NCBI RefSeq assembly: GCF_001908725.1
Contig: NZ_CP018725.1
Coordinates: 2,976,001-3,040,000 of the forward strand
Source: Xanthomonas vesicatoria ATCC 35937
GTDB taxonomy: Bacteria > Pseudomonadota > Gammaproteobacteria > Xanthomonadales > Xanthomonadaceae
Direction of reading: 5' to 3'
DNA length: 64,000 nucleotides
This document shows, one piece after another, positions 25,147-34,770 of this stretch (position 1 is the stretch's first letter; each line of letters begins with the position of its first letter). A model generated the notes under the pieces. That model saw nothing but the letters and a program-made list of their open reading frames with translations. It ran no database searches and was not told the DNA's origin. A program made the position numbers and the translations under genes.

Positions 25147-25761
25147 CTATCCAGCGCTGTTGTGATCCCAAAGCTGCAGCACCTGCGCGATCGCGGCCTC
25201 CATGAGCTTGAAACCCACGCCATCCCTAGCGAGCGTGGACAGCCCAAGCAGGAAGCTGTCGAAGACGCAGGCCAAGGCGGCTGCATCGAGGCCGGATGCC
25301 AATTCTCCGCTGGCAATGGCGCGCTCCACGCAGGCGCGGATGCCTGCACGTGTCCGTGCGCGCGATCGCGTCAGCGGGGTCGAGATCGCGGCCAGTTCCG
25401 GAGAGGGCGCGCTCATGACCCCCAAGGCAACCATGCAACCCTTGGGGTGCCCGCGTTCGCACTGCATCTTGGCCGAGCGCCGCAAGGCAAGTTCCAGCGC
25501 CTGCCTTGGCGCAAGCGACGCGTCCCACAAGCACTGGGTGACCTGCGCGTAGGTGGCCAGATAGCGCTCCATGCATTCCCTGTAGAGCGCTTCCTTGGAG
25601 CCGAACGCTGCATAAAAGCTGGGCGCGGTGATCCCGCCGCCGATCGCCGCCTTGAGCTGGCTCAGCGACGTCGACTCGTAACCCTGTTCCCAGAACAGGT
25701 GCAGTGCCTGCTCGACCGCGACATCGCGATCAAAGGTTCGTGGTCTGCCCATCTGCGCCAT
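25147..25761 (-). CDS. TetR/AcrR family transcriptional regulator
   Basis: A 204-residue regulator. The N-terminal DNA-binding domain has GRPRTFDRDVAVEQALHLFW, the turn QLKAAIGGGITAPSFYAAFG and SKEALYRE; the C-terminal ligand domain shows HPKGCMVALG, typical of the AcrR subgroup near efflux genes. GGGGAG lies four bases before the ATG used (25761); an ATG at 25752 is also possible. It is divergent from an MFS exporter, and repeated operator-like motifs fill the intergenic space. Confidence 0.92.
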   Translation of the reverse strand: MAQMGRPRTFDRDVAVEQALHLFWEQGYESTSLSQLKAAIGGGITAPSFYAAFGSKEALYRECMERYLATYAQVTQCLWDASLAPRQALELALRRSAKMQCERGHPKGCMVALGVMSAPSPELAAISTPLTRSRARTRAGIRACVERAIASGELASGLDAAALACVFDSFLLGLSTLARDGVGFKLMEAAIAQVLQLWDHNSAG

Positions 25762-25806
25762 CACGCTCCCCGCTTTCTAGATCGATACTATTCGATACAT
25801 AAGTCA

Positions 25807-25835
25807 TTGACAACCGGATGCCGTCGGCCTAGATT
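25807..25835 (+). promoter_or_regulatory. Strong sigma-70 promoter for the MFS gene
   Basis: A perfect -35 TTGACA (25807-25812) and a good -10 TAGATT (25830-25835) are separated by 17 bp. Transcription would begin near 25842 and give a leader of about 127 nt before the GTG start at 25969. Operator-like repeats lie just upstream and just downstream. Confidence 0.65.
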
Positions 25836-25887
25836 TATATCCATCGATACATATCTTGCAGCGTCACTAGCCGAGGATATCGACAGG

Positions 25888-25910
25888 CCCGCACAGCGGG
25901 TTTTTTTTTT
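25888..25910 (+). terminator. Intrinsic terminator inside the MFS leader
   Basis: CCCGC-ACA-GCGGG forms a five-pair all-GC stem followed at once by ten T residues (25901-25910). No plus-strand gene ends here, so the structure sits in the 5' leader of the MFS gene. It may attenuate that transcript or end a short RNA of about 70 nt. Confidence 0.6.
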
Positions 25911-25968
25911 GCCTACATATATATCGTTCGGTACATAAACTTCCGTTGCTCATGACCAAGGACATCCT

Positions 25969-27183
25969 GTGACCGCTTCCAAGGCCCCGCCGGCACCTGC
26001 GCCCGCTGCTGCTCCGTTGCCCATCGCCGCCCTGCTGGCCCTGGCCATGACCGGCTTCATCTGCATCGTGACCGAAACGCTGCCGACCGGATTGCTGCCG
26101 CAGATCTCCGAGGGCTTGGGGGTGACCCCCGCGCTCGCCGGCCAGACCGTCACTGCCTATGCGGTGGGCTCGCTGCTGGCGGCGATCCCGTTGACCATCG
26201 CCACCCAGCACTGGCGTCGTCGTCGCGTTCTGTTGCTCACCATCGTCGGCTTCCTGGTGTTCAACTCCGTCACCGCCCTGTCCACCCACTATGGTCTGAC
26301 CCTGGTGGCACGGTTCTTCGCTGGCGCAGCGGCGGGCCTGGCGTGGAGCCTGCTTGCCGGGTATGCGCGGCGCATGGTTCAACCCGAACAGCAGGGCAAG
26401 GCCATGGCGATTGCGATGGTGGGCACGCCGATCGCGCTGTCGCTCGGCGTGCCGCTGGGAACCTGGATGGGCGGGCTGATCGGCTGGCGCATCGCGTTCG
26501 CGGCCATGTCGGCACTGACGGTCGCGCTGATCGCCTGGGTGTTGCTCAAGGTGCCGGACTATCCCGGCCAGACGGCAACGCAGCGGGTGCCATTGCGCAA
26601 CGTGCTTGGCACGCCCGGCGTACGCCCGGTGCTCGCCACGGTGATGGCCTGGATGCTGGCGCACAACATCCTCTACACCTACGTGGCACCGTTCGCCGCA
26701 CAGGCAGGCCTGGGCCATCGGGTGGATGTACTGCTGCTCACCTTCGGCACGGCAGCACTAGTGGGCATCGGTGTCGCCGGCAAGCTGGTGGAACAGCATT
26801 TGCGCAGCACCGTGCTGGTCGCGTTGGCCACCTTCTTTGGGGTATCGGTGGTCCTGGCATTGCTGCAGGGCGTACAGCCGGTCGTGTATGCGTGCGTCGC
26901 GGTCTGGGGGCTGACCTTCGGCGGTGCAGCGACCCTGTTGCAAACCGCCCTTGCCGATAGCGCAGGCGATGGCGCCGATGTCGCGCTGTCGCTCAATGTC
27001 GTGGCCTGGAACAGCGTCATCGCCGGCGGTGGCGTGTTGGGCGGGGTGCTGCTGGAGCACTGGGGAGCGCAGAGCTTCCCGACTGCCATGGCAGTGTTGC
27101 TGGCCATCGGGTGGACGATTGCGTGGTCTGCCCGAACCCACGGATTTGCGGCCGGCGCGCGCGCAGCGGTTCCTGGCCACTAG
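25969..27183 (+). CDS. MFS transporter (AraJ/sugar-efflux type)
   Basis: A 404-residue protein with about 12 membrane spans of the DHA1 exporter kind. The N-terminal spans have FICIVTETLPTGLLPQIS, then ALAGQTVTAYAVGSLLAAIP, and RRRVLLLTIVG (loop 2-3); ALSLGVPLGTWMGGLIGWRI in helix 5 is the antiporter signature. It starts with GTG at 25969 behind AAGGACATCCT. It is probably a proton-driven exporter of a drug or sugar, repressed by the divergent TetR protein and possibly attenuated through the leader terminator. Confidence 0.92.
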   Translation: MTASKAPPAPAPAAAPLPIAALLALAMTGFICIVTETLPTGLLPQISEGLGVTPALAGQTVTAYAVGSLLAAIPLTIATQHWRRRRVLLLTIVGFLVFNSVTALSTHYGLTLVARFFAGAAAGLAWSLLAGYARRMVQPEQQGKAMAIAMVGTPIALSLGVPLGTWMGGLIGWRIAFAAMSALTVALIAWVLLKVPDYPGQTATQRVPLRNVLGTPGVRPVLATVMAWMLAHNILYTYVAPFAAQAGLGHRVDVLLLTFGTAALVGIGVAGKLVEQHLRSTVLVALATFFGVSVVLALLQGVQPVVYACVAVWGLTFGGAATLLQTALADSAGDGADVALSLNVVAWNSVIAGGGVLGGVLLEHWGAQSFPTAMAVLLAIGWTIAWSARTHGFAAGARAAVPGH

Positions 27184-27399
27184 CGCGCAAGGGCCGTCGC
27201 GCGCGGTGCCAGGCAGCGGTGGCCCTGCGCAGCACGGCAGGCGCTGGCGCCCAGGCACGCCGCAGGTGAGCTGCACCTGGACGACGTCAGGAGTGGGCAG
27301 GGACACCACCCCACGCCGGGATAGTGCCAACCCGCGCGTGACCGTGTTGCCCGTCCGGCCACATCGGTGACAATTGCCAGCCCGCTCACGAGACCGCTC

Positions 27400-27837
27400 A
27401 TGCCCACTTCCGATCTGCGTGCCCGCGTTGGCTGCGGCGCCTTCATCCAAGGCGCCGATGGCCACCTGCTGCTGGTGCTGCGCGGGCGTGCGCCCGAGCA
27501 GGGGCATTGGGGACTGCCCGGCGGCAAGGTGGACTGGATGGAAACGGTGGAGGCCACGGTGGTGCGCGAAGTGCTGGAAGAAACCGGCCTGCAGGTGCAT
27601 CCGCAGCGCGTGCTGTGCGTGGTCAGCCATTTCGAGCCGGACATGGACCCGCCGCAGCACTGGGTGGCGCCGGTGTATGTGGCCCGCATCGAAGGCAGCG
27701 AACAGGCGCAGCTGCGCGAACCGCACGTCTTGCACGACATCGGCTGGTTCGCGCTGGACGCCTTGCCCACGCCGCTGACCCGCTCGGCGCTGCAGGCGGT
27801 GCAGCAGCTGCAGGCCGAGCGCGTCGCCGTTGCCTGA
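27400..27837 (+). CDS. Nudix hydrolase
   Basis: A 145-residue protein with a complete Nudix box (GGKVDWMETVEATVVREVLE followed by ETGL), which fits GX5EX7REUXEEXGU. It opens with VGCGAFIQ and LLVLRGRAPEQGHWGLPGGK, a layout like plant-type or MutT-like Nudix proteins acting on nucleotides or nucleotide sugars. I use the ATG at 27400; an upstream GTG at 27367 adds unlikely residues. It stands alone between the MFS and M48 genes. Confidence 0.92.
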   Translation: MPTSDLRARVGCGAFIQGADGHLLLVLRGRAPEQGHWGLPGGKVDWMETVEATVVREVLEETGLQVHPQRVLCVVSHFEPDMDPPQHWVAPVYVARIEGSEQAQLREPHVLHDIGWFALDALPTPLTRSALQAVQQLQAERVAVA

Positions 27838-28088
27838 TCAAGGTGCCCGTGACGCCGGCAGCGGCCCCCGGCCGGTATTCGCTGCAGCCTGCGTAAGCGA
27901 GATGCACCACGTCGCAATGCGCCTGGCAGCGCGGTCGGCGGCCACGCCGCCAGCACATGGATTTTGCCGCGCTGCTCGGCTAACGTCGCGTTGCCGGGGC
28001 CAGGGGAAATGGTCTGCGGACGTCGAATCACACGGCCGGGATGCCGACTGACTGCGTGCTGCCCGGTCACTCATCACAGGGACGAAGA

Positions 28089-31000
28089 ATGGAATCGCTG
28101 TATCCGCAAGGCCCGGCGGTGGTGCCGGAACGGCTGACTGCACCCAGCAGCAAATACCGACGCAATGCCTGGCTGGCCATGCTGGGGCTGGGCGGCTTTA
28201 TCGCGGTGTATCTGGGGTTGCTGGGGTGGTTCGGTTGGACAGCCTACCGGCTGGCGTCCGGGCTGCTGCAGGGCTCCGGTGGCGAGCAGGCCGTATGGCT
28301 GTGGCTGGTGGCCGCAGGTGCCGCGTTCCTGGCGGTGTTCATGGCCAAGGCACTGGTGTTCAACAAGCGCGCCGAACGCGACACCCGCGCGCTGGAACTG
28401 ACGCCCGCCGCGCAACCGGAGCTGTTCGCCTTCCTGCATCGGTTGGCCGATGAGGCCGGCGCGCCGCGTCCGCACAAGGTCTACCTGTCGGCGCAGGTCA
28501 ACGCCGGGGTGTTCTACGACCTGTCGCTGCTCAATCTGTTGCTGCCCTCGCGCAAGAACCTGGACATCGGCCTGGGCCTGGTCAACGTGCTGAATCTGGG
28601 CGAATTGAAGGCCGTGCTGGCCCACGAATTCGGCCACTTCGCCCAACGCACGATGGCGGTCGGCCGTTGGGTCTATATCGCCCAGCAGATCGCCGCGCAT
28701 ATCGTCGGCAAGCGCGATGCCCTGGACAAGCTGCTGGCGACGTTGTCGCGGATCGACCTGCGTGTGGCATGGATCGGCTGGGGGCTGTCGTTGATCGTGT
28801 GGTCGATCCGCTCGCTGGTCGAGATCGCCTTCCGCGGCGTGGTGCTGGCGCAGCGCGCACTGTCGCGCGAGATGGAATACCAGGCCGACCTGGTGGCCGC
28901 CTCGCTCACCGGCAGCGACGCCCTGGTGCACGCGCTGCACAAGCTGGAAGCGGCCGACGATGGCTGGCAGCGCGCGTTGCGTTTTGCCGGGCGCGAATTT
29001 GCACAGGACCGGCCGGTCAAGGATCTGTTCGCCATCCAGTCGCGCATCATCGAACACATGCGCGTGGTCCTGAACGACCCCGGCCATGGCGTGGTACCGG
29101 CGGTGCCCGTCGATGCCGCGCACGCGTACCGGCTGTTTCAGAACGACATCGCACAACCCTCGCAGATGTGGGCCACCCATCCGCCCAGCGCCGCGCGCGA
29201 AGAAAACCTCAAGCGTCACTACATCGCCTGCCCGATCGACGCACGCCCGGCAATGGAGGTGCTGCGCAACGCACACGCGCTGCGCGAGCAGGTCTCGCTC
29301 GGCTTGTTCACTGGGCAGGCGCCCACCTGCGTGGACATCGAAGTGTCGCTGGCAGCGCTGGAGCGTGAGTTTGCGGCCTTGTCGTTATCGCGGCGCTATC
29401 AAGGACTGTATCTGGGCCGCTCCTGCACGCGCGCTGCGCGGACGCTGGCCGAGCTCTACGCCGATCCGTTGCCGCAGGGCGATCTGCTGCAGACGCTGGA
29501 TGGGCTGTACCTGCCCGAGGACGGCCAGGCCATCGAGCAATTGCGCGAACGCGAGCGGCAACGCGGCAGCCTGCAGGCCTTGATGGACGGCGGGCTGCGC
29601 GCAAATGGCGGCGTGGTGACCTGGAAGGGCACCAGCCTGACGCGCGCGCAGCTGCCTGCGGTGATCGCGGAACTCGACGGCGAACTGCAGGTGTTGCGTG
29701 CGCGCGTCAGCGGCCACGACCGCCGCTGTCGCAGCGTGCATCTGGCTGCGGCCGACACCCTCGGTGGGGGATGGCCCGCGCTGTTGCGTGGCTATCTGGC
29801 CGTGCTGCATTACACCGACCACACCATCGCCGATCTGGAGGATGCGCATCTGCTGTACCTGCAGACCTTCCACAGCGTGATCGCCGATGGCCGGGTGTCG
29901 GCCAAGGAGCTGCGCCAGCTGGTGGCTGCGTGCAATGAGCTGCAACGGGCGCTGCGCCGGGTGTACGAGCAGGTTGCGCAGCTGCGCTTGAATGCCCCCC
30001 TGGCCGACGCCCTGGGCCAGCAGCAATGGCAGCAGTGCCTGCCGGAGTTCCGGCTGTCGGAGGCCGACGAAAACAACATCAACCCCTGGATGGACGCGGC
30101 CAAGGGCTGGGTGCAGGTCACCTTGAGCGCGCTGGGCGCGCTGCGCGATGCCAGCCTGGAGCAGCTGCTGCACGCCGAAGATGCGGTGGCCGAGCAGGTG
30201 CGCCACGCTGCGCCTGCGCCGACCAGCGATACGCCGGCGGCGGCACCTGCGGACTATCCGGTGCGTCTGCCGGGCGAGGAGCGCCAGCGCAACCTCAAAC
30301 AAAACCTGTGGCAGCGCTTCCTGGCGGCCGACGGCCTGCTGCCCTCCGTCGCGCGCGTTGCGGTGGCCGCCTCCATCGTGGCCGGGGTGTTGTGGGCCGG
30401 TGGCACCGTCGGCCTGGCCGAGGTGGTGGCCTACAACGGCTTGCAGCAGACGGTGACGGTGAGCATCGACGACCAGAGCGCCTCGCTGCCGCCCAACGGT
30501 CGCCATGTGTTCCAGCTGGCGGAACAGGCAAGCCACCATGTCAGCACGCGCTCGGCTGCGGGCGGGGTGATCGAAACCTTCGATGCGCCCAGCGGCGGGC
30601 ACGGCGGCCAGTTCGCTTACAACGTGGCCGGCGCCGCGCTGCTGCTGCACTGGCGCGCCAGCTATGGCACGGCAGCGGAAGACAGCACACGCCATCTCGA
30701 TAACGCCCGCTGGGAGCGCACCACCGCGCAGGCGGTGTTCAACGAGCCGCCGCAAACGGTCAGCGGCAAGGGCAGCCAGTACCGCGATGTAGTGACTGCG
30801 GTCTCCGACCGGCCACCGCATCAACTGCTGGGCGAACTGACACCCGCGCAGGACCTGGCGCTGATGCAGGCGCACGCCCGCTGGGATGGCGCGCAATCGG
30901 CCTATCTGGAGCAATGGCTGGATCGCCTGCAACGCGCCGCGCCGCAAGCGGTGCCGGCGCTCTTGGCCGAGCGTCTGCAGCGCGACCCGTTGGACGTGGT

Positions 31001-31901
31001 GGCTTTGCGCGTCCAGCAGGACACCGCCGCGCCGGAGCAACGTGCTCAGGTGTGCAAGCAGCACGCGTCGATGGCCCTGGCCCGCCCCGATGCATCGGCG
31101 CTGCAGTACGCGGCGATCCGGTGCGGCAGCGACCCGGCGGCGCGCGATCAGGCCTTTATCGATGCGCATGCGCGCTGGCCGAACGATCCGTGGTTGCAAC
31201 GTGCCGCTGCCGCCGTGCATGCCGAGCAAGGCCGCTTTCCGGAAGCGCAGGCGCTCTACGAACAAGCCGCACGCGTTCCTGCGATGGCCGACGACATCGT
31301 GCCGCAGCTGGCGCGGCTGCAGCGTTACCGCGGCCTGGCCCCCGACCTTGCGGCGCTGGCGCAGCGCTCGCCTTCGCTGGCCTCGGCCCTGGCGCTGGAA
31401 AGCGGCGAGGGCACGCAGGACACGCCGTACCAGGGCTATCACGCACTGGCCTCCGGCCAGCTGGACGCCGCGGTGGCGGGCGCTGCGGCAGACCGCGACG
31501 TCCAGGCACGGCTGGTGCGGCTTGCGGCAGCCTCGGACGGCGCCACTGCGGCGCTGCTGCAACAGGCGCGCGCGCTCGGCGACGAGGCGGGGATCGATCC
31601 TTTCACCGCACCGGTCGCATGGGCCTTGGCCGCACGTCAGGGTTGGCCGGTGCAGGCAGCTCGCGACACCACGCTGCGCGATCTTGGCGACGATGCCACG
31701 GCGATCTCGCGCTTCTTCAACGCCGTGCAGGCCGGCAACAGCCAGCAAGACGCCGAAGCGGCCTTGCAGGGCGTCAGCCTCACCGGGCGCGGCGTGGCGT
31801 ATGCAATGGCGGCGGTGCTGCTCGGCCAGCGCTGTCCGCAGGCATGGCGCGATGGCGCGCGGAACCTGCTGTTCGTCAACGAGCGGCCGTATCTGGGCTG
31901 A
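28089..31901 (+). CDS. Giant membrane M48 metalloprotease with C-terminal helical repeats
   Basis: A 1270-residue protein, about four times a normal HtpX. Two spans lie near residues 28-52 and 67-91. The peptidase part has HEFGH at 179-183 and the third zinc ligand at Glu263 in EYQAD. A long, mostly helical middle contains HPPSAAREENLKRH near residue 370, typical of M48 relatives. Another membrane span is near residues 755-780, then a beta-rich periplasmic-like segment. From about residue 930 an Ala-rich helical repeat region (EQGRFPEAQALYEQAARVPA) looks like TPRs. GGGACGAAG precedes the ATG. It probably degrades or processes membrane or envelope proteins. Confidence 0.9.
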   Translation: MESLYPQGPAVVPERLTAPSSKYRRNAWLAMLGLGGFIAVYLGLLGWFGWTAYRLASGLLQGSGGEQAVWLWLVAAGAAFLAVFMAKALVFNKRAERDTRALELTPAAQPELFAFLHRLADEAGAPRPHKVYLSAQVNAGVFYDLSLLNLLLPSRKNLDIGLGLVNVLNLGELKAVLAHEFGHFAQRTMAVGRWVYIAQQIAAHIVGKRDALDKLLATLSRIDLRVAWIGWGLSLIVWSIRSLVEIAFRGVVLAQRALSREMEYQADLVAASLTGSDALVHALHKLEAADDGWQRALRFAGREFAQDRPVKDLFAIQSRIIEHMRVVLNDPGHGVVPAVPVDAAHAYRLFQNDIAQPSQMWATHPPSAAREENLKRHYIACPIDARPAMEVLRNAHALREQVSLGLFTGQAPTCVDIEVSLAALEREFAALSLSRRYQGLYLGRSCTRAARTLAELYADPLPQGDLLQTLDGLYLPEDGQAIEQLRERERQRGSLQALMDGGLRANGGVVTWKGTSLTRAQLPAVIAELDGELQVLRARVSGHDRRCRSVHLAAADTLGGGWPALLRGYLAVLHYTDHTIADLEDAHLLYLQTFHSVIADGRVSAKELRQLVAACNELQRALRRVYEQVAQLRLNAPLADALGQQQWQQCLPEFRLSEADENNINPWMDAAKGWVQVTLSALGALRDASLEQLLHAEDAVAEQVRHAAPAPTSDTPAAAPADYPVRLPGEERQRNLKQNLWQRFLAADGLLPSVARVAVAASIVAGVLWAGGTVGLAEVVAYNGLQQTVTVSIDDQSASLPPNGRHVFQLAEQASHHVSTRSAAGGVIETFDAPSGGHGGQFAYNVAGAALLLHWRASYGTAAEDSTRHLDNARWERTTAQAVFNEPPQTVSGKGSQYRDVVTAVSDRPPHQLLGELTPAQDLALMQAHARWDGAQSAYLEQWLDRLQRAAPQAVPALLAERLQRDPLDVVALRVQQDTAAPEQRAQVCKQHASMALARPDASALQYAAIRCGSDPAARDQAFIDAHARWPNDPWLQRAAAAVHAEQGRFPEAQALYEQAARVPAMADDIVPQLARLQRYRGLAPDLAALAQRSPSLASALALESGEGTQDTPYQGYHALASGQLDAAVAGAAADRDVQARLVRLAAASDGATAALLQQARALGDEAGIDPFTAPVAWALAARQGWPVQAARDTTLRDLGDDATAISRFFNAVQAGNSQQDAEAALQGVSLTGRGVAYAMAAVLLGQRCPQAWRDGARNLLFVNERPYLG

Positions 31902-32195
31902 GCGCGGCGACAGCCGCTGGCGCGCGGTGCTTCGCTGCGTGCTGGTACCAGGGGAGTCGGTGTGCCGGTGCCGGTAAAGGCGCACAGACGCCGAGCGCCG
32001 ATGCGCGTCCACGGCGCGTGTGATGAGTGCACGCATTGCATGCGTATTCCTGCCGCCGATCATCACCGTGAGGGACACGACGCGTGGTGCCATCGCACCC
32101 GCTGCAATTGCCGACACAGGCGTAGTGTCGCCGCGGCCACATGCTCTTCTCGGTGCCCTCGCTAGGCTGAGAGTTGTTTTTGCAGCGAGCTGCCC

Positions 32196-33236
32196 ATGCC
32201 CTCTTCCGAGCTTCGTGCCTTTGTCGTGCGTGTGATTGTGGTGCTGGCCCTGGTGGCCTGTGCGTGGATGTTATGGACGTTGTCGGATCTGTTGCTGATG
32301 GTGTTCGGCGCGATTGTGGTGGCGGTGCTGCTGCGCGCAGTGTCCAGCTGGCTGACGCGACGCACGCGTTTGTCGGACGGCTGGGCGCTGGCCTTGGTGG
32401 TGATCGTGCTGACGGCGGGGTTCAGCGCCTTGCTGTGGTTGTTCGGGTCGCAGCTGGCCTCGGAGGTGGGCGCCTTGCAGCGCACCTTGCCGCAGGCTTG
32501 GACGCGCGTTCACGACTGGCTCGCTGCCGGGCCGCTGGGGCCGGCCGTGGAAGAGCTCACGCGCCAGGCGCCGGCACGGGTATCCAACCTGGCGCCGCGT
32601 GCCGGTGCGTTTGCGCTGAGCATCACCGGCGGTGTGGCCAATCTGTTTCTGGTGCTGGTTGGCGCGGTATATCTGGCAGCGCAGCCGCACCTGTATCGGC
32701 GCGGTGCATTGCTGTTGCTGCCGGCGCATGTGCGGGCCACGACTGACGATGCACTGCAGGCCAGCGGCACCGCGCTGCGGCTGTGGCTGCGCGGTCAATT
32801 GATCGCGATGGTGGTGGTGGGCGCACTCACCGGCCTGGGGTTGTGGGCGCTGGGCATTCCGGGCGCGTTGGCGCTGGGCATCGTTGCCGGCTTGCTGGAT
32901 TTCGTGCCGATCGTCGGGCCGATTCTGGCGGCGATTCCGGCGATCCTGCTGGGCTTTACCGTCAGCCCGCAGATGGCCTTGGCCACTGCGGCGCTGTTCG
33001 TGGTGGTGCAGCAGATCGAAGGCAACTTGCTGCTGCCATTGATCCAGCAACGCACCGTGGATCTGCCGCCGGTGCTGCTGTTGTTCTCGCTGTTCGGCAT
33101 CGGCATGCTGCTGGGCCCGCCGGGCGTGCTGCTGGCCGCGCCGCTGACGGTGGTGGGGTACGTGTTGATCAAGCGGTTGTACGTGCAGGAAGCATTGGGC
33201 ACACCTACCTCGATCCCTAGGCAAAAAGCGCAGTGA
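32196..33236 (+). CDS. AI-2E (PerM) family transporter
   Basis: A 346-residue membrane protein with about eight spans. It shows the family features: paired N-terminal spans, a soluble amphipathic middle (LQRTLPQAWTRVHDWL), then LDFVPIVGPILAAIPAILLG, QQIEGNLLLPLIQ and LGPPGVLLAAPLTVV. Members export autoinducer-2, act as Na+/H+ antiporters or have unknown cargo, so the substrate is open. Spacing to the neighbours (about 300 bp each side, with no genes seen) suggests its own transcript. Confidence 0.92.
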   Translation: MPSSELRAFVVRVIVVLALVACAWMLWTLSDLLLMVFGAIVVAVLLRAVSSWLTRRTRLSDGWALALVVIVLTAGFSALLWLFGSQLASEVGALQRTLPQAWTRVHDWLAAGPLGPAVEELTRQAPARVSNLAPRAGAFALSITGGVANLFLVLVGAVYLAAQPHLYRRGALLLLPAHVRATTDDALQASGTALRLWLRGQLIAMVVVGALTGLGLWALGIPGALALGIVAGLLDFVPIVGPILAAIPAILLGFTVSPQMALATAALFVVVQQIEGNLLLPLIQQRTVDLPPVLLLFSLFGIGMLLGPPGVLLAAPLTVVGYVLIKRLYVQEALGTPTSIPRQKAQ

Positions 33237-33539
33237 AAGCAGCCAAAAAACCGTAGGTGTCCGTGGACAGGTGGGTGTGGACGGCGCGCTCAGAATTGAA
33301 TGGATGCCCGGTCCATGCCGCGATCACCTGCCGCGCTCGCCTGGTTGCAGACCAGTCGTTCTGGCAACTGTCCTGGACCCAACGCTGCTGGATGCGTCTG
33401 TCCCCGCATGCCAGGCGTGCGTTGGTGCGCGGGCAACATGGTGACCAGTGTGGTCGGCAAGGCCGACACATCCGGCAAAGTGCTGCACTGCGCGGCGTCG
33501 CTATGCTCGACGGCTTGATTACGCCTGGGAGGGCATCGC

Positions 33540-34664
33540 ATGACACCGTGGTGGAAGACACACAGTTGGATGGTATTGATCGGCGCGGTCTGCGCGCTGA
33601 GTGCACAGGCGGCAGAACCTGAGGCGCCGCCCGCGCCCGACGGCGTTCGCCAGGTTGCGCCGTTTGCGTTGCCGGTCTCCGAATACCTCAGCCCGGTGGC
33701 GCGTGCTCACGTGCAGGCCGACGTGGCACGCGCGGATCCGTTGGCCAAGGCCGACAACGCCACCTTGCTGCAGCAGCTGCCGGGCATTCGTGCCGACACC
33801 GAGCGCTGGGCCGAAGGGGTGATCGCGCAGCTGCGCACGCGCTATGCCGTGGAGGTAACGCGCGAGCGCTGGAACGACGTGTCGGTGCTGCGGGTGGAGC
33901 CGCGCACGCGCACGCCCGAGCAGGCCGAGCGGCTATTGATCGAGCTGCATGGTGGCGGCTTTGTCATGGGCAGCGCGCAATCGTTTGGCTTGATGGAAGC
34001 CATCCCGGTTGCGGCAATGACCGGCATGACGGTCGTTGCAGTGGATTACCGGATGGGCCCGGAGCATCGCTTTCCGGCGGCCAGCGAAGACGTGGCGGCG
34101 GTGTACCGCGCCGCGCTCAAGCGCTATTCGCCCGAGCACATCGGTATGTTCGGATGCTCGGCCGGCGGCGTTCTCACCGGCGAGTCGCTGGCATGGTTTG
34201 CCAAGGAACGCTTGCCGATGCCGGCAGCGGCGGGCATGTTCTGTGCGGCCGGCGACGCCCGCTACCGTGGCGATTCTCGCTATGTGGTCGCCGCAGTGAA
34301 CGATGCACTGCTGCCCAATGCCGCCGGCGAGTTGCCGATCATGGAAGACCTGTACTACGGCGATGGCGTGGATTTTCATGATCCGCTGGTGTCGCCGGTG
34401 TTTTCCGATGCGGTGTTGCGGCAGTTCCCGGCGACGCTGCTGATCACCGCCACGCGCGCGGCAGAACTGAGCGCGGCGGCGTACACGCATTCGCGCTTGG
34501 TCGACCTGGGGCGTGAGTCGGACCTGCATGTGTGGGACGGGCTGGGCCATGCATTCCATCTGACCGAGACGTTGCCCGAAAGCCAGCAGGCGCTTCGCGT
34601 GACCGCGCGCTTTTTCAGCCGGCACCTGGGGCTACCGGTGCCGGCCGCAGCCGCGCCACGCTAA
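33540..34664 (+). CDS. Exported alpha/beta hydrolase, hormone-sensitive-lipase family
   Basis: A 374-residue protein with a signal peptide (MVLIGAVCALSAQA). It has the HSL oxyanion motif HGGGF at 137-141, YRMGPEHRFPAASED, the nucleophile Ser207 in GCSAGG (Cys precedes the Ser, unlike the usual GDSAGG), and a C-terminal GLGHAFHL with the catalytic His. It is likely a periplasmic or secreted carboxylesterase on short-chain esters. Its gene is followed by the host-attachment-family gene on the same strand, 106 bp away. Confidence 0.9.
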   Translation: MTPWWKTHSWMVLIGAVCALSAQAAEPEAPPAPDGVRQVAPFALPVSEYLSPVARAHVQADVARADPLAKADNATLLQQLPGIRADTERWAEGVIAQLRTRYAVEVTRERWNDVSVLRVEPRTRTPEQAERLLIELHGGGFVMGSAQSFGLMEAIPVAAMTGMTVVAVDYRMGPEHRFPAASEDVAAVYRAALKRYSPEHIGMFGCSAGGVLTGESLAWFAKERLPMPAAAGMFCAAGDARYRGDSRYVVAAVNDALLPNAAGELPIMEDLYYGDGVDFHDPLVSPVFSDAVLRQFPATLLITATRAAELSAAAYTHSRLVDLGRESDLHVWDGLGHAFHLTETLPESQQALRVTARFFSRHLGLPVPAAAAPR

Positions 34665-34770
34665 CGCGGCGCTGACACCGGCTAGGCACGGTGCTTACAT
34701 CTTCTCGCCTAGGTTCAGTTCGACTGGGTGCGGCATATGCCGCACCGATCATCGAAACAGGAGAAATTGG

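Larger units (their letters stand above)
25791..25938. promoter_or_regulatory. Three copies of a 12-bp operator-like motif
   Basis: TTCGATACATAA (25791-25802), ATCGATACATAT (25843-25854) and TTCGGTACATAA (25927-25938) are direct repeats of the pattern WTCGRTACATAW; a partial fourth copy, ATCGATACTA, begins at 25781. They flank the promoter at 25807-25835 on both sides. The likely binder is the divergently encoded TetR protein. Confidence 0.55.

Noticed and set aside
29385..32117. 910-codon open frame on the minus strand
   Set aside because: Shadow of the M48 protease gene; Arg/His/Gln-rich composition typical of antisense frames in high-GC DNA.
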